Positions 46,032 to 60,988 of a stretch of 64,000 nucleotides of DNA are shown here, piece after piece. The notes beneath the pieces are model-generated. The model saw nothing but the letters and a program-made list of their open reading frames with translations. It made no database searches and was not told the origin of the DNA. The stretch's first letter is position 1. Each line of letters opens with the position of its first letter. Source of the DNA: Trileptium ribeirensis (lineage: Eukaryota; Nematoda; Enoplea; Enoplida; Thoracostomopsidae); the NCBI GenBank assembly GCA_030248225.1, contig JASANE010001583.1, forward strand, positions 1-64,000, read 5' to 3'. The position numbers were made by a program, and so were the translations under genes.

Positions 46032-46572
46032 AATTAAATTTTAATTTATCCGCACGGAAACATAGCGAAAAACTTTAAGACTCAAAAACTTTATTTTTGT
46101 TTTCGACTAACTTGTGGGTCCTGATGACGAAACGAGTATCCTGTTTAAACGAAACTGAGATGGCAGAAACAGTCAACTTTCTGGAGCTGGAGTTATCCGT
46201 AAACATGACGGAGACGGCTGGATATAAACTAGTGAGTAACCGGAACTATACATGAAACGGAACCAGGCTTTAACCTGTGAATAGGAAATAAAAATGAAAT
46301 AGAAAACTTGGTTTTGAAATAGTAAAAATAGCATTCATATATCCCGTATTTCGCTGCTATTATTGTTTTGTGGAGCGTTAAGGGGTTAAAGAAGCTAATG
46401 GGTTTTAGGCGAACGATTAATGTATTAGTCTATATTTACCATCTGAGTTTTTGCGGTCGCACCTCTATAATGCAGCTCTGCCTAAATTTACAATCCATGC
46501 ATGAAGCATAGGCTAGGTAACTATACCGAACAGTTTAGTTTTTCATTCTCCCATCAGAGCTATATATACTAT
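46032..46572. other. No gene recognised
   Basis: Contains tagtgagtaaccggaac (46230), resembling the end of the hAT-like repeat at 53871, and nothing else I can identify. Confidence 0.4.
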
Positions 46573-48087
46573 AGGCTTATTTCATTGGAACTGTTTTGAG
46601 AAAATGTCCGTGGGAACTTGAAGTTTGCGTCATCTATTTTTGCTGTTGTACCACGTGTATGATGTACTTTTAGCTTATGTGTGTTTGTTTATCGTGTGTT
46701 ATACATAATGTGTAGTGTGCGCATGTTTTTACCATTTTTCTCTATGTTTATGACCTTTTATAAATGAGCTGTTTGTTTCCTGTACGTGTGTAAGATACTG
46801 TATGTATTATTCGCAACTTGAAAACTTGCTATTTTGGATTACAAATTTCTCAGTATGGAGAATTATAAAATAATATGAACTGTTTAAATCTGGCTACTTT
46901 GGTCAGGGGGATGACTAGTTCAAAATGGAATTTTAATGCCAAATGCCATAGAGCACACTGTTGATTATTCATACCAAATTTGGCCACAATAGGCTCACCC
47001 GATAAGGAGTTGCGAACCTCATTCCCTCGGTCATTTCTGGTAATAAGAATTTCATAGATGCTTGAAATTATAACTTTAGGAGTGTGTAAAACAATATAGA
47101 ATTTTAAAATTTGTGTAGGGCTACAGTGTGGTTACATATCGAAATTGAGTGTAGCCCTTGGGTGCCGTAATATTAGGGCTACATTAGCGCAAATGTCTGT
47201 ATTTGTGCTGAATATTCTGTAAAATCTCAAAAATTGTTATGAGTTAGGGATTCCGAGAATTTTATAAAAAGGTTTCTCTAACGCAAAAATTAAAACATAT
47301 GTTGAGATCTAATTTTACAATTTTAAGAATTCATAACCCCTTTGGCAGCAATTATATTAAAACCTAACGGGTTAGGGAGATTTTAGAACCAGTTTTTAGT
47401 TTGGGTTCCCAGAATTAGGCCGTCAAAAGATCATTTAAAAGTTTGTATCGTGAGCTTAGTACCTTAGTTCGCGTAATCAGTGGAACAAAACTAACTACCA
47501 TAGTTCTCGGTGTCAATCAGTGTATTGCGCCACGTAATTTGCTGCTGCTGTGTATCCTGATATAATGTGTCTTAAAGTGTAGTATTAGATCTGATACTAA
47601 ATATATAGATCTGGTGTAATAAACATTTGGTGAACTAACGTGTTCATTGTACGTTTGATACCCAACGTAATCGACTTTTGTCAGATTGAGGACTCATTGG
47701 TTTCATCAGATTAGCTCGCAAAGAATAGGACTCATGCGGGCTACATTTAAATTTTATATTGTTTTGCACTTTAGCCACACTTACACAGTTCGTATTATTT
47801 TATAATTCAGCATACTGAGTTTTTAATCCGAAATAACAGATTTTTATGTTGCGACTCATAATACATACAATATCTTACACACGTGTAGTAAACAAACTGC
47901 TCATTTACACAACGTCGTAAACATAGAGGAAAATGGTAGACACATGCACACACTACACATTGTATGTAACACATGTACATATAAACAAACACACAAAAGC
48001 TAAATGTACATCAAACAACAAACATAGATGACGCAAACTTCAAATTCCCACGGGCATTTTTCAAAACAGTTCCTATGAAATAAGCCT
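46573..48087. mobile_element. Element with long (about 325-bp) terminal inverted repeats
   Basis: Left arm 46573-46903 and inverted right arm 47766-48087 match along their length at roughly 80-85% by eye. Landmarks in both arms are aggcttatttcat at the tip, gaagtttgcgtcatcta, gtgtgtttgtttat, gtgtagtgtg and gaattataaaataata at the inner edge. The spacer of about 860 bp has no ORF of note and carries repeated agggctaca words (47117-47190). The long arms would form a stem of over 300 bp, as in foldback or MULE-like MITEs. No clear target duplication was found. Confidence 0.8.
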
Positions 48088-48513
48088 ATTAGTATTGCAA
48101 AGCTTCGGTGTTTATAGAGGTTTTAGGATGAATACATGTTAAATCGTACTCAATAACGTTACTGTGTTGGTATGGTACAAATTTTATTGGAACTAGAGTT
48201 TCGACATAGTGCGATATTTCGGCATTTAGTGTTATGATTAGTATAATACCTATAAAATGGCAAAATTATGTCGGGTCAAACTGGGTAATTGGTCTACTAG
48301 AAATAGTGCAATAAATGATTTATTTTTGGACATTACCTTTGTCCAGTGATTTCAAAGCAACTTAATAAGCACGGGCTTAATGAAATGAAATGCAAGTAAG
48401 AAATAAATTATTTTGGATCCCTGGTTTATTTTTACATAGAAAGAAGTCAGAAGAAACAATTTCTGTGGCAATTGATCAAGCCTATGTACCTAGTAATATG
48501 TTGATTTGCACTT
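48088..48513. other. Upstream of first visible spermidine synthase exon
   Basis: AT-rich, no repeat or ORF recognised. It may be an intron: a pyrimidine-rich AG (cattttcag, ending at 48529) lies just inside the first visible exon. Confidence 0.4.
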
Positions 48514-48665
48514 ATGCGGTCATTTTCAGTTTCTTGCCATGATAGTGAAACCATCGAAGCTATATCTGAAGGAAACCTGTGGAACGGCCAAGCGTTTTCT
48601 TTAGAAGTTGACGAAGTTCTGTATCATCAGCGATCGAAGTATCAGGATATTTTGGTTTTCAAGAG
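48514..48665 (+). CDS. SRM: Spermidine synthase, first visible exon
   Basis: Spermidine synthase transfers the aminopropyl group of decarboxylated S-adenosylmethionine to putrescine in the cytosol. This exon gives residues 1-50 of the visible chain, including [20 protein letters not shown] and [10 protein letters not shown], the N-terminal beta-hairpin region of the family (human: LWPGQ ... RSRYQDILVF). The usual Pro of WPGQ is Asn. The exon ends AG|gttagt at 48665/48666 in phase 2; with exon 2 it makes FKSKSYGNV, exactly the expected junction. The start is uncertain: ATG 48514 is the first in-frame Met. The family's GWF motif is absent, and an acceptor-like cag at 48527-48529 suggests the real start may lie in an upstream exon. 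The gene symbol is by homology. Confidence 0.9.
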
Positions 48666-49560
48666 GTTAGTTATTATATGCGCAGAAAATATTTTCTGTT
48701 GTGCGAATCTTTGGTTATCTGAGCACGGAGAGCGACACGGCATTGGCTGTCGTAAGGGGCTAAAACGGTATACTGTTGCACCATCCATAGATTTGCTATA
48801 TCAATACAGTTACAATTGTAGTCCAATTTTTTATTTGATTCTCTTCCACTTGTTTACCAAGATTTGTGGTTATTGTTGAAACAGTATAATGAGGCAGCTT
48901 GGACTGACGGATTTCAGTATGCTAACAATCTATATTGCAGCGAGGAGTAGAGATTTCCTAATGGATTGCTGAAATACAACAAATATATATTATTCTCGAC
49001 ACGGATGAACGCGAGCAATCTCTGAAACGTAATCTGTATATATAACATGTGCCTGTACTGCATGTTACTAATATATTAAAACTGTATATAATCTTAGCTT
49101 TTATACTCTAAATCATGAAACAATAAAAATCACATATTACGTACAAAATATATGAAAAGGGTCCGATTTAAATTGTTTCTACTCGTGTCCTCTTACCTAA
49201 GATTCTTATGTTGGTTCCCTCTAGCTTTCGCGGATTCTTTCATATATTTCTACTCATGCGACATTTGCACCATAAATATATTATACAAATATAGTATTGA
49301 ACATAACTTGCCTGAAATAAGTGAGGCTTGAGCGAATGGATCGCTCGAAATTTCGGAAATGTTGTATTTATTAGTAACGTTCAGGTTTGGGATAAATTGC
49401 TTTTGGATGGGTATCTTTTCCAATTAGTCGCTATTTGACGTAACTCCGCTCACTATGGTTGCTCTCTTTCAACAAGTAATTAATGCATACAAAACATATT
49501 AATATTTTCAAGAAAGTATATGATTACACTTGTTTAATAAAAGTCAAAAAGAGAGCAGAC
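48666..49560. other. Intron 1, first part: nothing recognised
   Basis: AT-rich intron sequence with no element that I can identify before the LINE relic starts at about 49560. Confidence 0.5.
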
Positions 49561-52420
49561 ACTATTTTAATTGATTTATTGGTTTTTGCTAAAGTTAGGA
49601 AACGTATTCAAGTCGATGTGTACTAGAGCATGTTCGAATTTGCTACTGTTAGAAGTTTCTATAAGCGTTTGTGTTCCAGCAGACTGAGATATTGGTTCAA
49701 AACCTCGACTATTTTAACAGCAAAACTGTGCTTAAGAGTATTAGAACGAAATTTAGGATTTATGAGCTTTTGTTGGCCAGCGTGTGTTAGCACTGCGAGC
49801 AATACAAACAAGTCTTGACACGAGTTTATTTCATTATTCATGCACTTATTTTAATCATTAATCAAATCTCAAGAGGTTCTACAGTAAGGTTAATTCAACT
49901 TTCAGCATACTACGCAAAGCAAAGGTGCGCACGGGCTGTTAATCTTCGTGTAAAATAACGTTTTTCAAGTTATCGACATCAGACAGAAAACAAGGCCAAA
50001 CTAAACTGCATTCGACACCAGTGCGAACGTGTACTAAATATGAACTCAACGCAGCATAAACATCGGAACAAAATAGTAATGATGCGAAGGCGTTTGAAAC
50101 ATCATGATTGTAGTGCGCTGAAGGTTTACGATCATTTATAATCGTAGTACCCAAGTCTGCATGCATTGACCGATGGAATATTTCTTTCATAGTAAGCAGT
50201 ACTTGAAATCCGTAACGAGAGCACAGTCTGCTGAACTCCAGAATTTACAGATAAGCGAATTTTACCTCTCCCGATTGCGGTTGAACCGGGCGATAGTTGT
50301 ACTCCATTTTAAATTATGCCTTTTATACGTTGTGCGGTTTTCGGTTAACTGACAAGAGTTTCATAATTTAGCCTTTTGCTTGTCAAGCTTTTGAATAAAC
50401 CAAGGAGAAGTATTTTTATCGTTAATACCAATATTAATTTTTAGAAAAAAATTGTCGTCGGCATCATTTAAAATGCGGCTGAACATGTTCCATCTATCAT
50501 CGATAGTAACAGTGTTAATCATAGAATCCCAGTATGCGATAATAAAAAAACTTCATTAAATAGAAATTTTGTATGCTAAAAATTATATAAATTAATAGAT
50601 TGGTGTCCGGACTTAATGACCCGGCTATATGGAATCTATCGAAACGTGTTCTATATGATTCCACACTTTATCTTTGGGGAATATTCAGGGTAGAAGCTAT
50701 TAATAGAAGACCTAGATAGTTTTATGAGTTGGAAACGAATCCATTTGGTACGAACCTAACTCGTGAACACAATCCATAGAACTGTCGTTGACTAAACAAT
50801 TAGTCTGGCTATGGCTGATTTAGTAAATGTCAAGCAAATTGAAGTCTGCTGGAGTCGTAACGGGACAATTGACATTATTAAAGTATCGTATACAGTTTTT
50901 TTGAACGTATATTTACCCGGTTTTGGTAAACGGTAGGGGCATACTAGTCCCTTTCAAGTTTGAATAAAAATATTAATCGAAGTAATTTTAAAAAGCTATC
51001 CTGTGTAATATGGACAACGCAATGCGTTCTATTCTTATGAACAAAATGGTTATCATCTACGGTTAACCTGTCACTACGATATATACTAGTATATATACCA
51101 GTATTAAAAAGTATTGGGAAAGTCCTATGCAGACCAAGTTTCGCATGCTGCAACAATATGGAACAGGTCGGAAATAAGCATGCATTTGCCTCCTCTCTTG
51201 GTATAACTGAACTGCTACATGGTTGCGAGTATGATTTGTTTGAGGTGAAAGTTTGTCATCGTTATCTACAAATCTTTAGGCCAAAATTGTATGGTTACCT
51301 CTGATGAGATGATCTCACTGGCTGCAAGTACCAGCTTTAAATGCAACTAATTTCTCTTTTACTACAACCCAATGAGTTGTGTTCTGGTAATTATCGTGTT
51401 GGCTAAAATGAGGTCGTACGCTTTTTTGCGAAGTCCTGCTTGTTGCTTCTGTTCGTTTTCTGTGTCTGAGCGTCGTATAAATATGCAAGTGGGTGTTGTG
51501 ATCTTTATTCCCATTCCAAAGGACTGTTGAGCTTCAGTTAACGGATCCAGTTTTTTGCAAATGCCCGTTGCATCACAAAAGTCTTCATTTTCAGGTATAC
51601 CTTTGATAACAATACAGCGGCGTCATCGTGTTTCTTCATCTTCCTAAATTGTTTACGAATGAAGTACGCACGATAGTCCTGTTGAATTTGGTGCTATAAA
51701 TAATGCAGAGTTGTTAGGATGGTCGTTCTCAGCAGGAATTATTTGAGCAATATGTTTGAGTTTGACCATACATGCAGCAGATTCCGTAATAGCAGCAACT
51801 AGTGTATCGATGACGGAATACAAAATTGCATTTTTGGCGTTTAATGTTGGCGAGCTGTTGGTTATGATTTTTCAGTTTTTGAATCGAACTCAGCCCGATT
51901 AAACTTGACTGAATCGGTTGCGACTTTCCGTGGTTTCGAGCACTTTTGGCAAGTGGTACATACGACAAAGTACTTGCCTATTTCGTAGCGAACTCCGTCG
52001 CGTTTTTGAATATTGATGCATGCGAAGTGAATATATCATAGATTGCCTTCAAAACATTCGTTCCAACGTCGTTTGTTGCATTCGGTTCTTATTTCACGAT
52101 CGGTTGTGTCGATAGTCGATTTGAAAGGTGATTGGTTTTGCTGACGCGAATGCTGTGATGAAGTTTGAATTTGTGTTATGTCGCATTTCTGCTGTTGACT
52201 GCGGCCTTTGCTGCTAATTGATGGGCGTGAGATTGTAGGCCATGTCGTTATGCGGATTACTATTGATCATTATGCAGAGATTTGAGCAATTTAAGATCCG
52301 GCGACAGTCAGAATATGTAAGAATATTGTGTTTTGTTTTATTCTGGTGTAACGCACCAGTACGCACCCTTATTTATTCCTGAATGCAACTATTGGGTTAA
52401 CATGCAATAGTATAAACAAC
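49560..52420 (-). pseudogene. Degraded CR1-like LINE inside intron 1 (sister of the 26842-30995 LINE)
   Basis: Minus strand. C-terminal ORF2 piece KFRSNTLKHSFAVKIVEVLN (about 49755-49700) parallels KFKTNILKHSFSVRVIDAWN of the intact LINE. The frame 50190-49939 parallels its DLGVIVTNDMKP...YVRPQLEYAAQAW segment. At 50540-50300, DDRWNMFSRIL and KQKAKLWNSC parallel the post-endonuclease linker, so the RT core is deleted. ORF1 follows at 51300-52300: FIRRSDTENEQKQ matches LYLRRSMTDDDRRR, and a Cys-poor version of the PHD region lies near 51950-52080. The 5' phrase cctgaatgcaa ... ttgggttaa (52378-52400) matches the intact LINE's 5' end. Heavily broken by stops, frameshifts and deletions. Confidence 0.8.
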
Positions 52421-53862
<1,442 letters not shown>

Positions 53863-53870
53863 ATAACTAG

Positions 53871-55042
53871 CAGGGAGTAACCGGAATTCCGGTTCCGGCG
53901 AAAATTGTGTTCCGGTTGCGGTTCCGGCAAAGGGCAAAAACCACACCGGAACCGGAATTCCGGTTTAAAAATTTTGTTTGAAATTTTCCACATTTTTGCT
54001 TCATCTCTAATCCAAAAATATGTAATATATATTATACAGTGATCAAGCTCCGATACAGCCAAGCAAAAGAAAAGATTAACTAAGCAATTTGCCGTGTGAA
54101 ACGTAAGTAGGACACATAATTTCAGTAGAAATTTTTCATAATAACCTGCAACAGTTTGTTAACAAATCAAAACCAAGTCGATGCTTGTAGCAACTATGTT
54201 ACACATTCAGAAGTCTCCGGATTACGTTCGAATTAATCCATTCCAACTGGGTAACAGAGTATGGCTTACATAGAAGTACTTAGCGTATGCTTGGCTAATA
54301 TAAATTGCGTCAAGCGCCAGCCAGTGCGCTTGTAAACTTTGTAAATCAGGCGAAATTAAAGTGAAGTAACGTTATCTACAACGCAGCCGAAAACTGCTTT
54401 CTTAGCAATGAACTGGATTTATTGAAACTGTGCGAGCAGTATAACAGTTTGTCTCATTTATAGCATTATGATTAGAAAGTTATTATCATTATCATTCAAC
54501 TGACGGGCACTGTTTGTCCAACGCTAGCCTAAACAGTGTCTCTTACCACTGATCAGAAAATTATTTTTTATCTATTAATTTTTCCTGAATCATATAAACC
54601 AATAATTTCAAGTTTCCTACAGAACAACATCTAACAAACGTATGTGTAGTAAAGGGAGGCGAATAGGGGCAGAGCGAAAGCGTTTATTCTTCGCTCTATG
54701 CGCTGTAAGCACATTCAATTTGACGCAGTATATGCAAGGGTGTATAGTAGAAGACATTTTTTGCTCTGGGTGTCCAATAAAACGACATATTGATCGATAA
54801 ATAAATATTATTAGCTTCCTCAGTCTCTTTAAAGTTTCAGAACGGCAATAATGTCATGGCAATACATTAAGTTTAATGTAAAAGTTATTTTTAATGCATT
54901 TTAAGTCGACTATACCTTAATTTCTTCCTTTATATCTTTTACTATATATAAATTTCGAAGACCAGGTTCCGGATCCGGTTTAAATGGACGGTTCCGGTTG
55001 CTGGTTCCGGTTCCGGTAAATTTCGGTTCCGGTTGTTCCCTG
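53871..55042. mobile_element. Complete non-autonomous hAT-like element, 1172 bp, exact 8-bp TSD
   Basis: Left end cagggagtaaccggaa and right end (reversed) cagggaacaaccggaa differ at two positions over 16 bp. Both flanks read ataactag (53863-53870 and 55043-55050), an exact 8-bp target duplication typical of hAT insertion. Subterminal regions are packed with ggttccgg/ccggaacc words at both ends (53891-53970 and 54965-55035), probable transposase-binding sites. It encodes no transposase. It sits in intron 2 of spermidine synthase. The sister copy at 21934-23112 lacks the right end. Confidence 0.92.
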
Positions 55043-55050
55043 ATAACTAG

Positions 55051-55429
55051 GTTATTTTGGATTTCATCTTATGTACAACATTAAATTTAACAACTTTTGT
55101 CCAAGATTTGTCATTGCATCGGACGACAATTTCAACGAAAGCTCGTTTCCTATGCAAAATGTGACAGAAATGTCAAAAACTCGGATGCTCTAAATGCCAC
55201 GGAAACCGAAATTCAAAAATTGTAAGCCTGCTTATTAGATCGAACGCAATGTTCGTTCAATACTAAAATGTTGGATGGAATTTTAGTAATGTTAAATATC
55301 ATAGGATGAAACAAAAATCACAATATGATATCATAATACATGGTGTTTCATAAGTAACTTTTCCTGTTTGTGCTTAATTGCTCAACAATCGCACAGCACG
55401 ATGCAAAATATAATTTTGATGGCAAATAA
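55051..55429. other. Intron 2, middle part: nothing recognised
   Basis: AT-rich spacer between the hAT-like element and the mariner-like relic. Confidence 0.5.
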
Positions 55430-56320
55430 ACAACTCCTTCACTTCAGTGCACAAAACATCAATTCTCACCTAAAGGATCAACTGCGAGACATTCAGTTGA
55501 ATGATTTCCTCAGGTCGATAGCGCACAGGTGGTCAGTCTTTTTTGAGCAGTTCTGTCTCCATTATTTTCAGTTCTTCAGCCACATTGTCCTTAATTTCTT
55601 AATTTGGCTTTGGTCGTCGGTTGTAGACGTTCTGCCTCAGTACGCCCCAGAGAAAGAAATCAGGCGAGCATGCGGGCCATTCAATGTGGCCACGTTTTCC
55701 GATTCAACGATCAACGAAGTTTTTATCAAGCCAATCTCGAGCCGGCTTTCTGTATTCAACCGTATCACCGTCCTGTTGAAAGAAGAATTCATCACTACTG
55801 GAAAGTTGCATAAAAGCCGGTAGGAACTGATGGTTCAACATTTCCAGATAATTCTTCCCAGTCACAGTCTCATCAAAGAAGAATGGTCCGATTATTATCT
55901 CAATGACCCATTACACAGCAACGTTAACACCTTCGCTAGAATAATCTGATAAACGCCTTAGCCCTAAAGTTTTGACAATACGGTAACTTATGGTTATTCG
56001 TAGCCCATTTCAATCGATAGGCGTTTGAGTGATTCGTGTCGCTACTGCAGCATTTCCTTTTCAACTCACGCAACGTTCTCCTCGATAGCGATCGATTTGG
56101 GTCGTCCAGAGCTTTGTAGGTCTGACACAGATCCGGTACTGTCAAATTTACAATTCAATGATCTAATAGCTTGTCTGGAAGGTGGAGGAGAGTCGGCATA
56201 TTGGCGCCATGTTCAAGCTACGTCAGCAGCATTGTTGGGTTTAGAATATAATCGAATAGCTGGGATTCTGTCATCAAGCGGCAAAGTGATATTACGCCAT
56301 TATCATATTAGTAATTAAGT
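55430..56320 (-). pseudogene. Mariner-like (IS630/Tc1 superfamily) transposase relic
   Basis: Minus-strand frames give IGPFFFDETVTGKNYLEML, EFFFQQDGDTVEYRKPARDW, IGKRGHIEWPACSPDFFLWG and VLRQNVYNRRPKP, in that order (about 55890-55590). This is the catalytic half of a mariner-like DDE transposase: WCGI, IGP-FF, TG-x-YL-x-ML, QQDG (second Asp), then WPARSPDLTPLDFFLWG, here shortened to SPDFFLWG by an in-frame loss of about five codons. Upstream pieces (56145-55936, SNAYRLKWATNN) are its weaker N-terminal part. In-frame stops and frame changes are present. It resembles the insect DUF4817-associated transposases in wording, from memory. Dead copy in intron 2. Confidence 0.75.
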
Positions 56321-56579
56321 GTGATATTGATCTATAACATGATAAATACTTTGAATTGTCAGCTGATTACAAAGTTATGTAGTTTCAAAGTGGGAAACTT
56401 ACTTATGTAATATCCAGTAAATCTGCTGGTCTATGAATTAACTTTCATTTAGATAACCTTAACTGAATAGTGAATAGGTGCTAAAAATTGACGGGTGGCC
56501 TCCTAGATGCATCTGATTGCATTGGAGCAGTTATATACCGTCTATAATTTTAGTTGCTACACTTTTTAATTTGTTGTAG
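56321..56579. other. Intron 2, last part
   Basis: No feature recognised; the acceptor is ttgttgtag ending at 56579. Confidence 0.6.
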
Positions 56580-57839
<1,260 letters not shown>

Positions 57840-58860
57840 TTTTTGTTAATGCTTATGATTTGTTACATCCTAGCCATCGTGATTTCAGGCAAAGAAAATC
57901 AAATTTCTTGATATAAAGTATCAACCACCATGTTCTAGTCATGTCATATATTTGGACTTCTAGTAAAGCAATTGACAGCGTATCACATGTAAAACTTGTA
58001 CACAAGCTTGCAACTTATTGAATTTCCTGCAACTTACTAGCATGGATTAAATCGTAATTGTTTGACAGATCCCAGTGTGTGAAGTTTGACAACTCATTTC
58101 GAAGGAAACTTTTGTAAAGAGCGGAGTATCACAAAGTTCTTTTATAGGACCACTTCTTTTTCTGTGTTATATTCATGCTTTAACACACATAAAGCTTAAT
58201 CCGAAAATCTTAATTTGGCAGATTACGTAAATCTTACAAGGTTTGCAAGACAACGACCAAACAGTGAAGGTTTTCAGAGATCGTAGTATCATTTGCAGGT
58301 GGTTTATTTTGTGGGAACTTCCTTTGTCGTCTACGAAGCGTTTCGTCCAATGTTTCTCTTTGATTATGTACACTGTTACCGTATTGATAAAATACACCCA
58401 TTAGAAGTTGTTGTCACGAAGCACAGAGATCTGTGATTTTAGCGTTTATATTATTTACATGGTTAATAAATCAGGAACAGTTTCTGCGAGGATATTTAGA
58501 TTTTTAAAAAACAGATAATCCACAGTTTTAACAAAAGATGTTATGCGCGTTTATTCGCCCATGTCGGAGTATAAGGATGTAGCATGGAGCCATTATCAAA
58601 TTAAGTATATACATTATTATCGGTGGAATCGTCCAAAGAAGGTTTACAAAGGAAATACCTGAAAAGGAACACCTCTCTTATAGAGAAAACTGGAAAGTGC
58701 TGAAGTTAGATGCTTTAGAGTTGAGCAGAATACATCATCATTTGATATTTCTGTACAAAATTATTAATAAATTTCTAGAAGTTAGTTTTGATGACTTGCT
58801 TGAGTTTGCGCCTAATATTTGTCTAAGAGCACACTTGTTCATATGAGGGGAGAAGAGATA
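57840..58860 (+). pseudogene. CR1-like LINE fragment in intron 3
   Basis: Plus-strand frames give, in order, SKAIDSVSHVKLVHKLATY (57960-58015, cf. motif A DF-KAFDSVSH), GVSQSSFIGPLLFLCYIHAL (about 58122-58180, cf. GVPQGSVLGPLLFLLYI), LADYVNL at 58215-58235 in place of FADDVKL, and a tail SYRENWKVLKLDALELSR with LIFLYKII (58680-58770, cf. YTERLQKLSLEPLELRR ... DLIMVYK). Stops and frameshifts are frequent and the catalytic Asp pair is broken. It lies in the same orientation as the host gene. Confidence 0.75.
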
Positions 58861-60834
58861 TGAACTTCCTGAGGCTCGGACCTACCCCTGGCTCCCACTA
58901 CCCCGTCTGAAATGATGTGTAAAACTTTGGCAAACATTTGTGGAAAATGAGCAAACGTTGATCGAAATTAACTAAAATTGGAAGGTGGAATTGGCAAAAA
59001 TCGTGGGAAGTTGGCACAATTCCAGGAAAATTGGCAAATATTAAGAAAAATGTTGGGTCTCATACATTTATCCTCATGATGATCCCCCCAGAGGCACGGA
59101 CTTTCCCCTTGACTTCGGGCATGGCCCATGTATGTTTAAGAGGGCATCGATATAGGATAAAAATAATCTTTCGATGATAACAAATCAGCAGAGAACTTGT
59201 TCAATCGAGATTCAAGTATTTGAAGTTTTCTGCATCCTGAAGTAGTTGGATCTTCTGCTGTAATATTTTTAAAAACGTTGGTCAGAGTTGATTTTTCGCG
59301 TTTTCTAAGAGGGGTGGGTGTTATCTAGTTATGTTTTTCCTTCCCATGATTGGTATAGTGGTGCGCATAAGTGAACTTTGGCTGAGCGGATTGACTCGCA
59401 CTATAGCTTATTTGGATGCTTCTAATCACTTTAGTTAGGCGCGAAGGCCAATTCCAACATCTTTCCCAAAAATCCGGCCAAAGAGGGTTGGGCCTGGTTC
59501 CAAAAGGTCAAAAAATTACTTTGTTTATTATAAACTGCATGTCTGTTAAAATACATTTTCAACCCTGAGAATTTGCTATGTTTGCGATAAGACAAGGTGC
59601 TAGTATCCCGCATGCGATGGTGAAACGGACGCTAGTGTGGTTTCATTTATAAGTTGTCATTTTGATCAGTGACCTGCAACACGGTGTGTTTTGTGTATTT
59701 ACCCCTAGAACCTCTGAAATTCTGAACCTAAAAATCTAAAACTTCGTCGACCCTAAACCTAGCGAAAATAGCAGACAACGTATGAAGTATTAGTTCGGGC
59801 CTTTGGATAACCAATCCATCGTATTCAACGAACCGAAACTTTCATATAAACAACTCTTGACGCACTGCACTCAGTACATAAGCAGATTACTGAAGACATG
59901 TTATATTTTGAAAATCGGGTTCATTGACCCTTAACCGAATGAAAGCATCTGAAAAGGCATGAAATATACGTGCTGGTTTATGTATAACCGGACCGTGGTA
60001 TTTAGTATTGCAAAAACATTATGAACTATTTTTATGCCCTATAGCCAATACGTAACCAAATTGTAATGACTGGAAATCGGGTTCGTCTACCGTAAAACCC
60101 TTGATACCCCGCAGAAATATAATAAAGTCAGGTTGGTCTCTAAGCCTAAGCCTTTGTCTAAACTTCACATTTATATATGGCTTCCATTAATACTAAGTCG
60201 GGAGAGGGGGCTCCGGCTCCCCAAACCCCGCCCCAGGCTGTTCTTTCTTCTAAGCATATATGTACATCAATCATCGTGCATTACTATGGCGGGTTTTTCT
60301 ACACTAGTGCCCACTCTTTCTAAAGTAAAAACACACAACATGCGAAATTTGAAAATCGATATCTCTGGTAAAGGATCAACGAACCACATTCGGGCCCACA
60401 GCGGCCCAGAGAATGGTCCCACAAAAAAAGTGATCTTCAGCAAAGTTGTAGATCTCGATCAGCTGATTCTGCATCATTGTTCCGTCCGATGGGAATGCGA
60501 CGCGATATGCGGGCTACGAGAAACTGGCACCTGCGTAGCCTAATTTGGCAAAGAACTTAAAACATGTTTTTGTCACTCTGACACAGAAAATGGGGTCTGA
60601 GCGGCTTCCGTTCAACTAAAGGACACATCCTCATGGGTTTTGATCCAACAAAAAATTTTACCTAAATCCAGTCACCCGAAGATCAGTTATGCGTGACAGA
60701 AATAGACAAAAATACAAATTTTCACGATATTTCTCTCTAGCACCCTCAGTGGAGACTCCCCTCGGTTTGCCCGCTCCGTTTCAGTTACATTGCTTTTCTT
60801 TGGGTTTAATTGTTGCACTAGTAGTTGCTTGCAG
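58861..60834. other. Intron 3, last part: small GC-rich patches, no gene
   Basis: At 59053-59135 the words catacatttatcc and, reversed, catacatgggccatgcc recall the ends of the 45387-46023 element, but no target duplication is evident. A GC-rich patch at 60198-60240 (gagagggggctccggctccc) is palindromic. The 136-codon frame 60133-60543 has no recognisable domain. The acceptor for exon 4 is ttgcttgcag ending at 60834. Confidence 0.45.
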
Positions 60835-60988
60835 GACGTAATAGAAGTTGCTCAAAAATATCTTCCTACATTGGCATCTGCTTTTCAAGATCCACGGGTG
60901 AACGTGGTTGTTGGGGACGGATTTGAATTCATGAAAAAACACGTCAATCAATTCGACGTTATTATCACAGACTCATCTGATCCTATTG
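60835..60988 (+). CDS. SRM: Spermidine synthase, exon 4
   Basis: Encodes residues 123-173: DVIEVAQKYLPTLASAFQDP, RVNVVVGDGFEFMKKHVNQF and DVIITDSSDPI. GDG (149-151) contacts the adenine side of dcSAM. The DSSDP motif (168-172) supplies the catalytic Asp that deprotonates putrescine. The exon opens phase 0 after ttgcttgcag and closes one base into a Gly codon at ATT G|gtaaac (60988/60989). Conservation is strong and there is no lesion. Confidence 0.97.

Noticed and set aside
59049..59145. Small copy of the catacatgccg-ended element
   Set aside because: The inverted words are short and imperfect and the flanks do not match; kept only as a remark.
60133..60543. 136-codon + ORF in intron 3
   Set aside because: Lies inside an intron of a conserved gene, is Arg/Pro-rich from a GC patch and has no domain or splice support.
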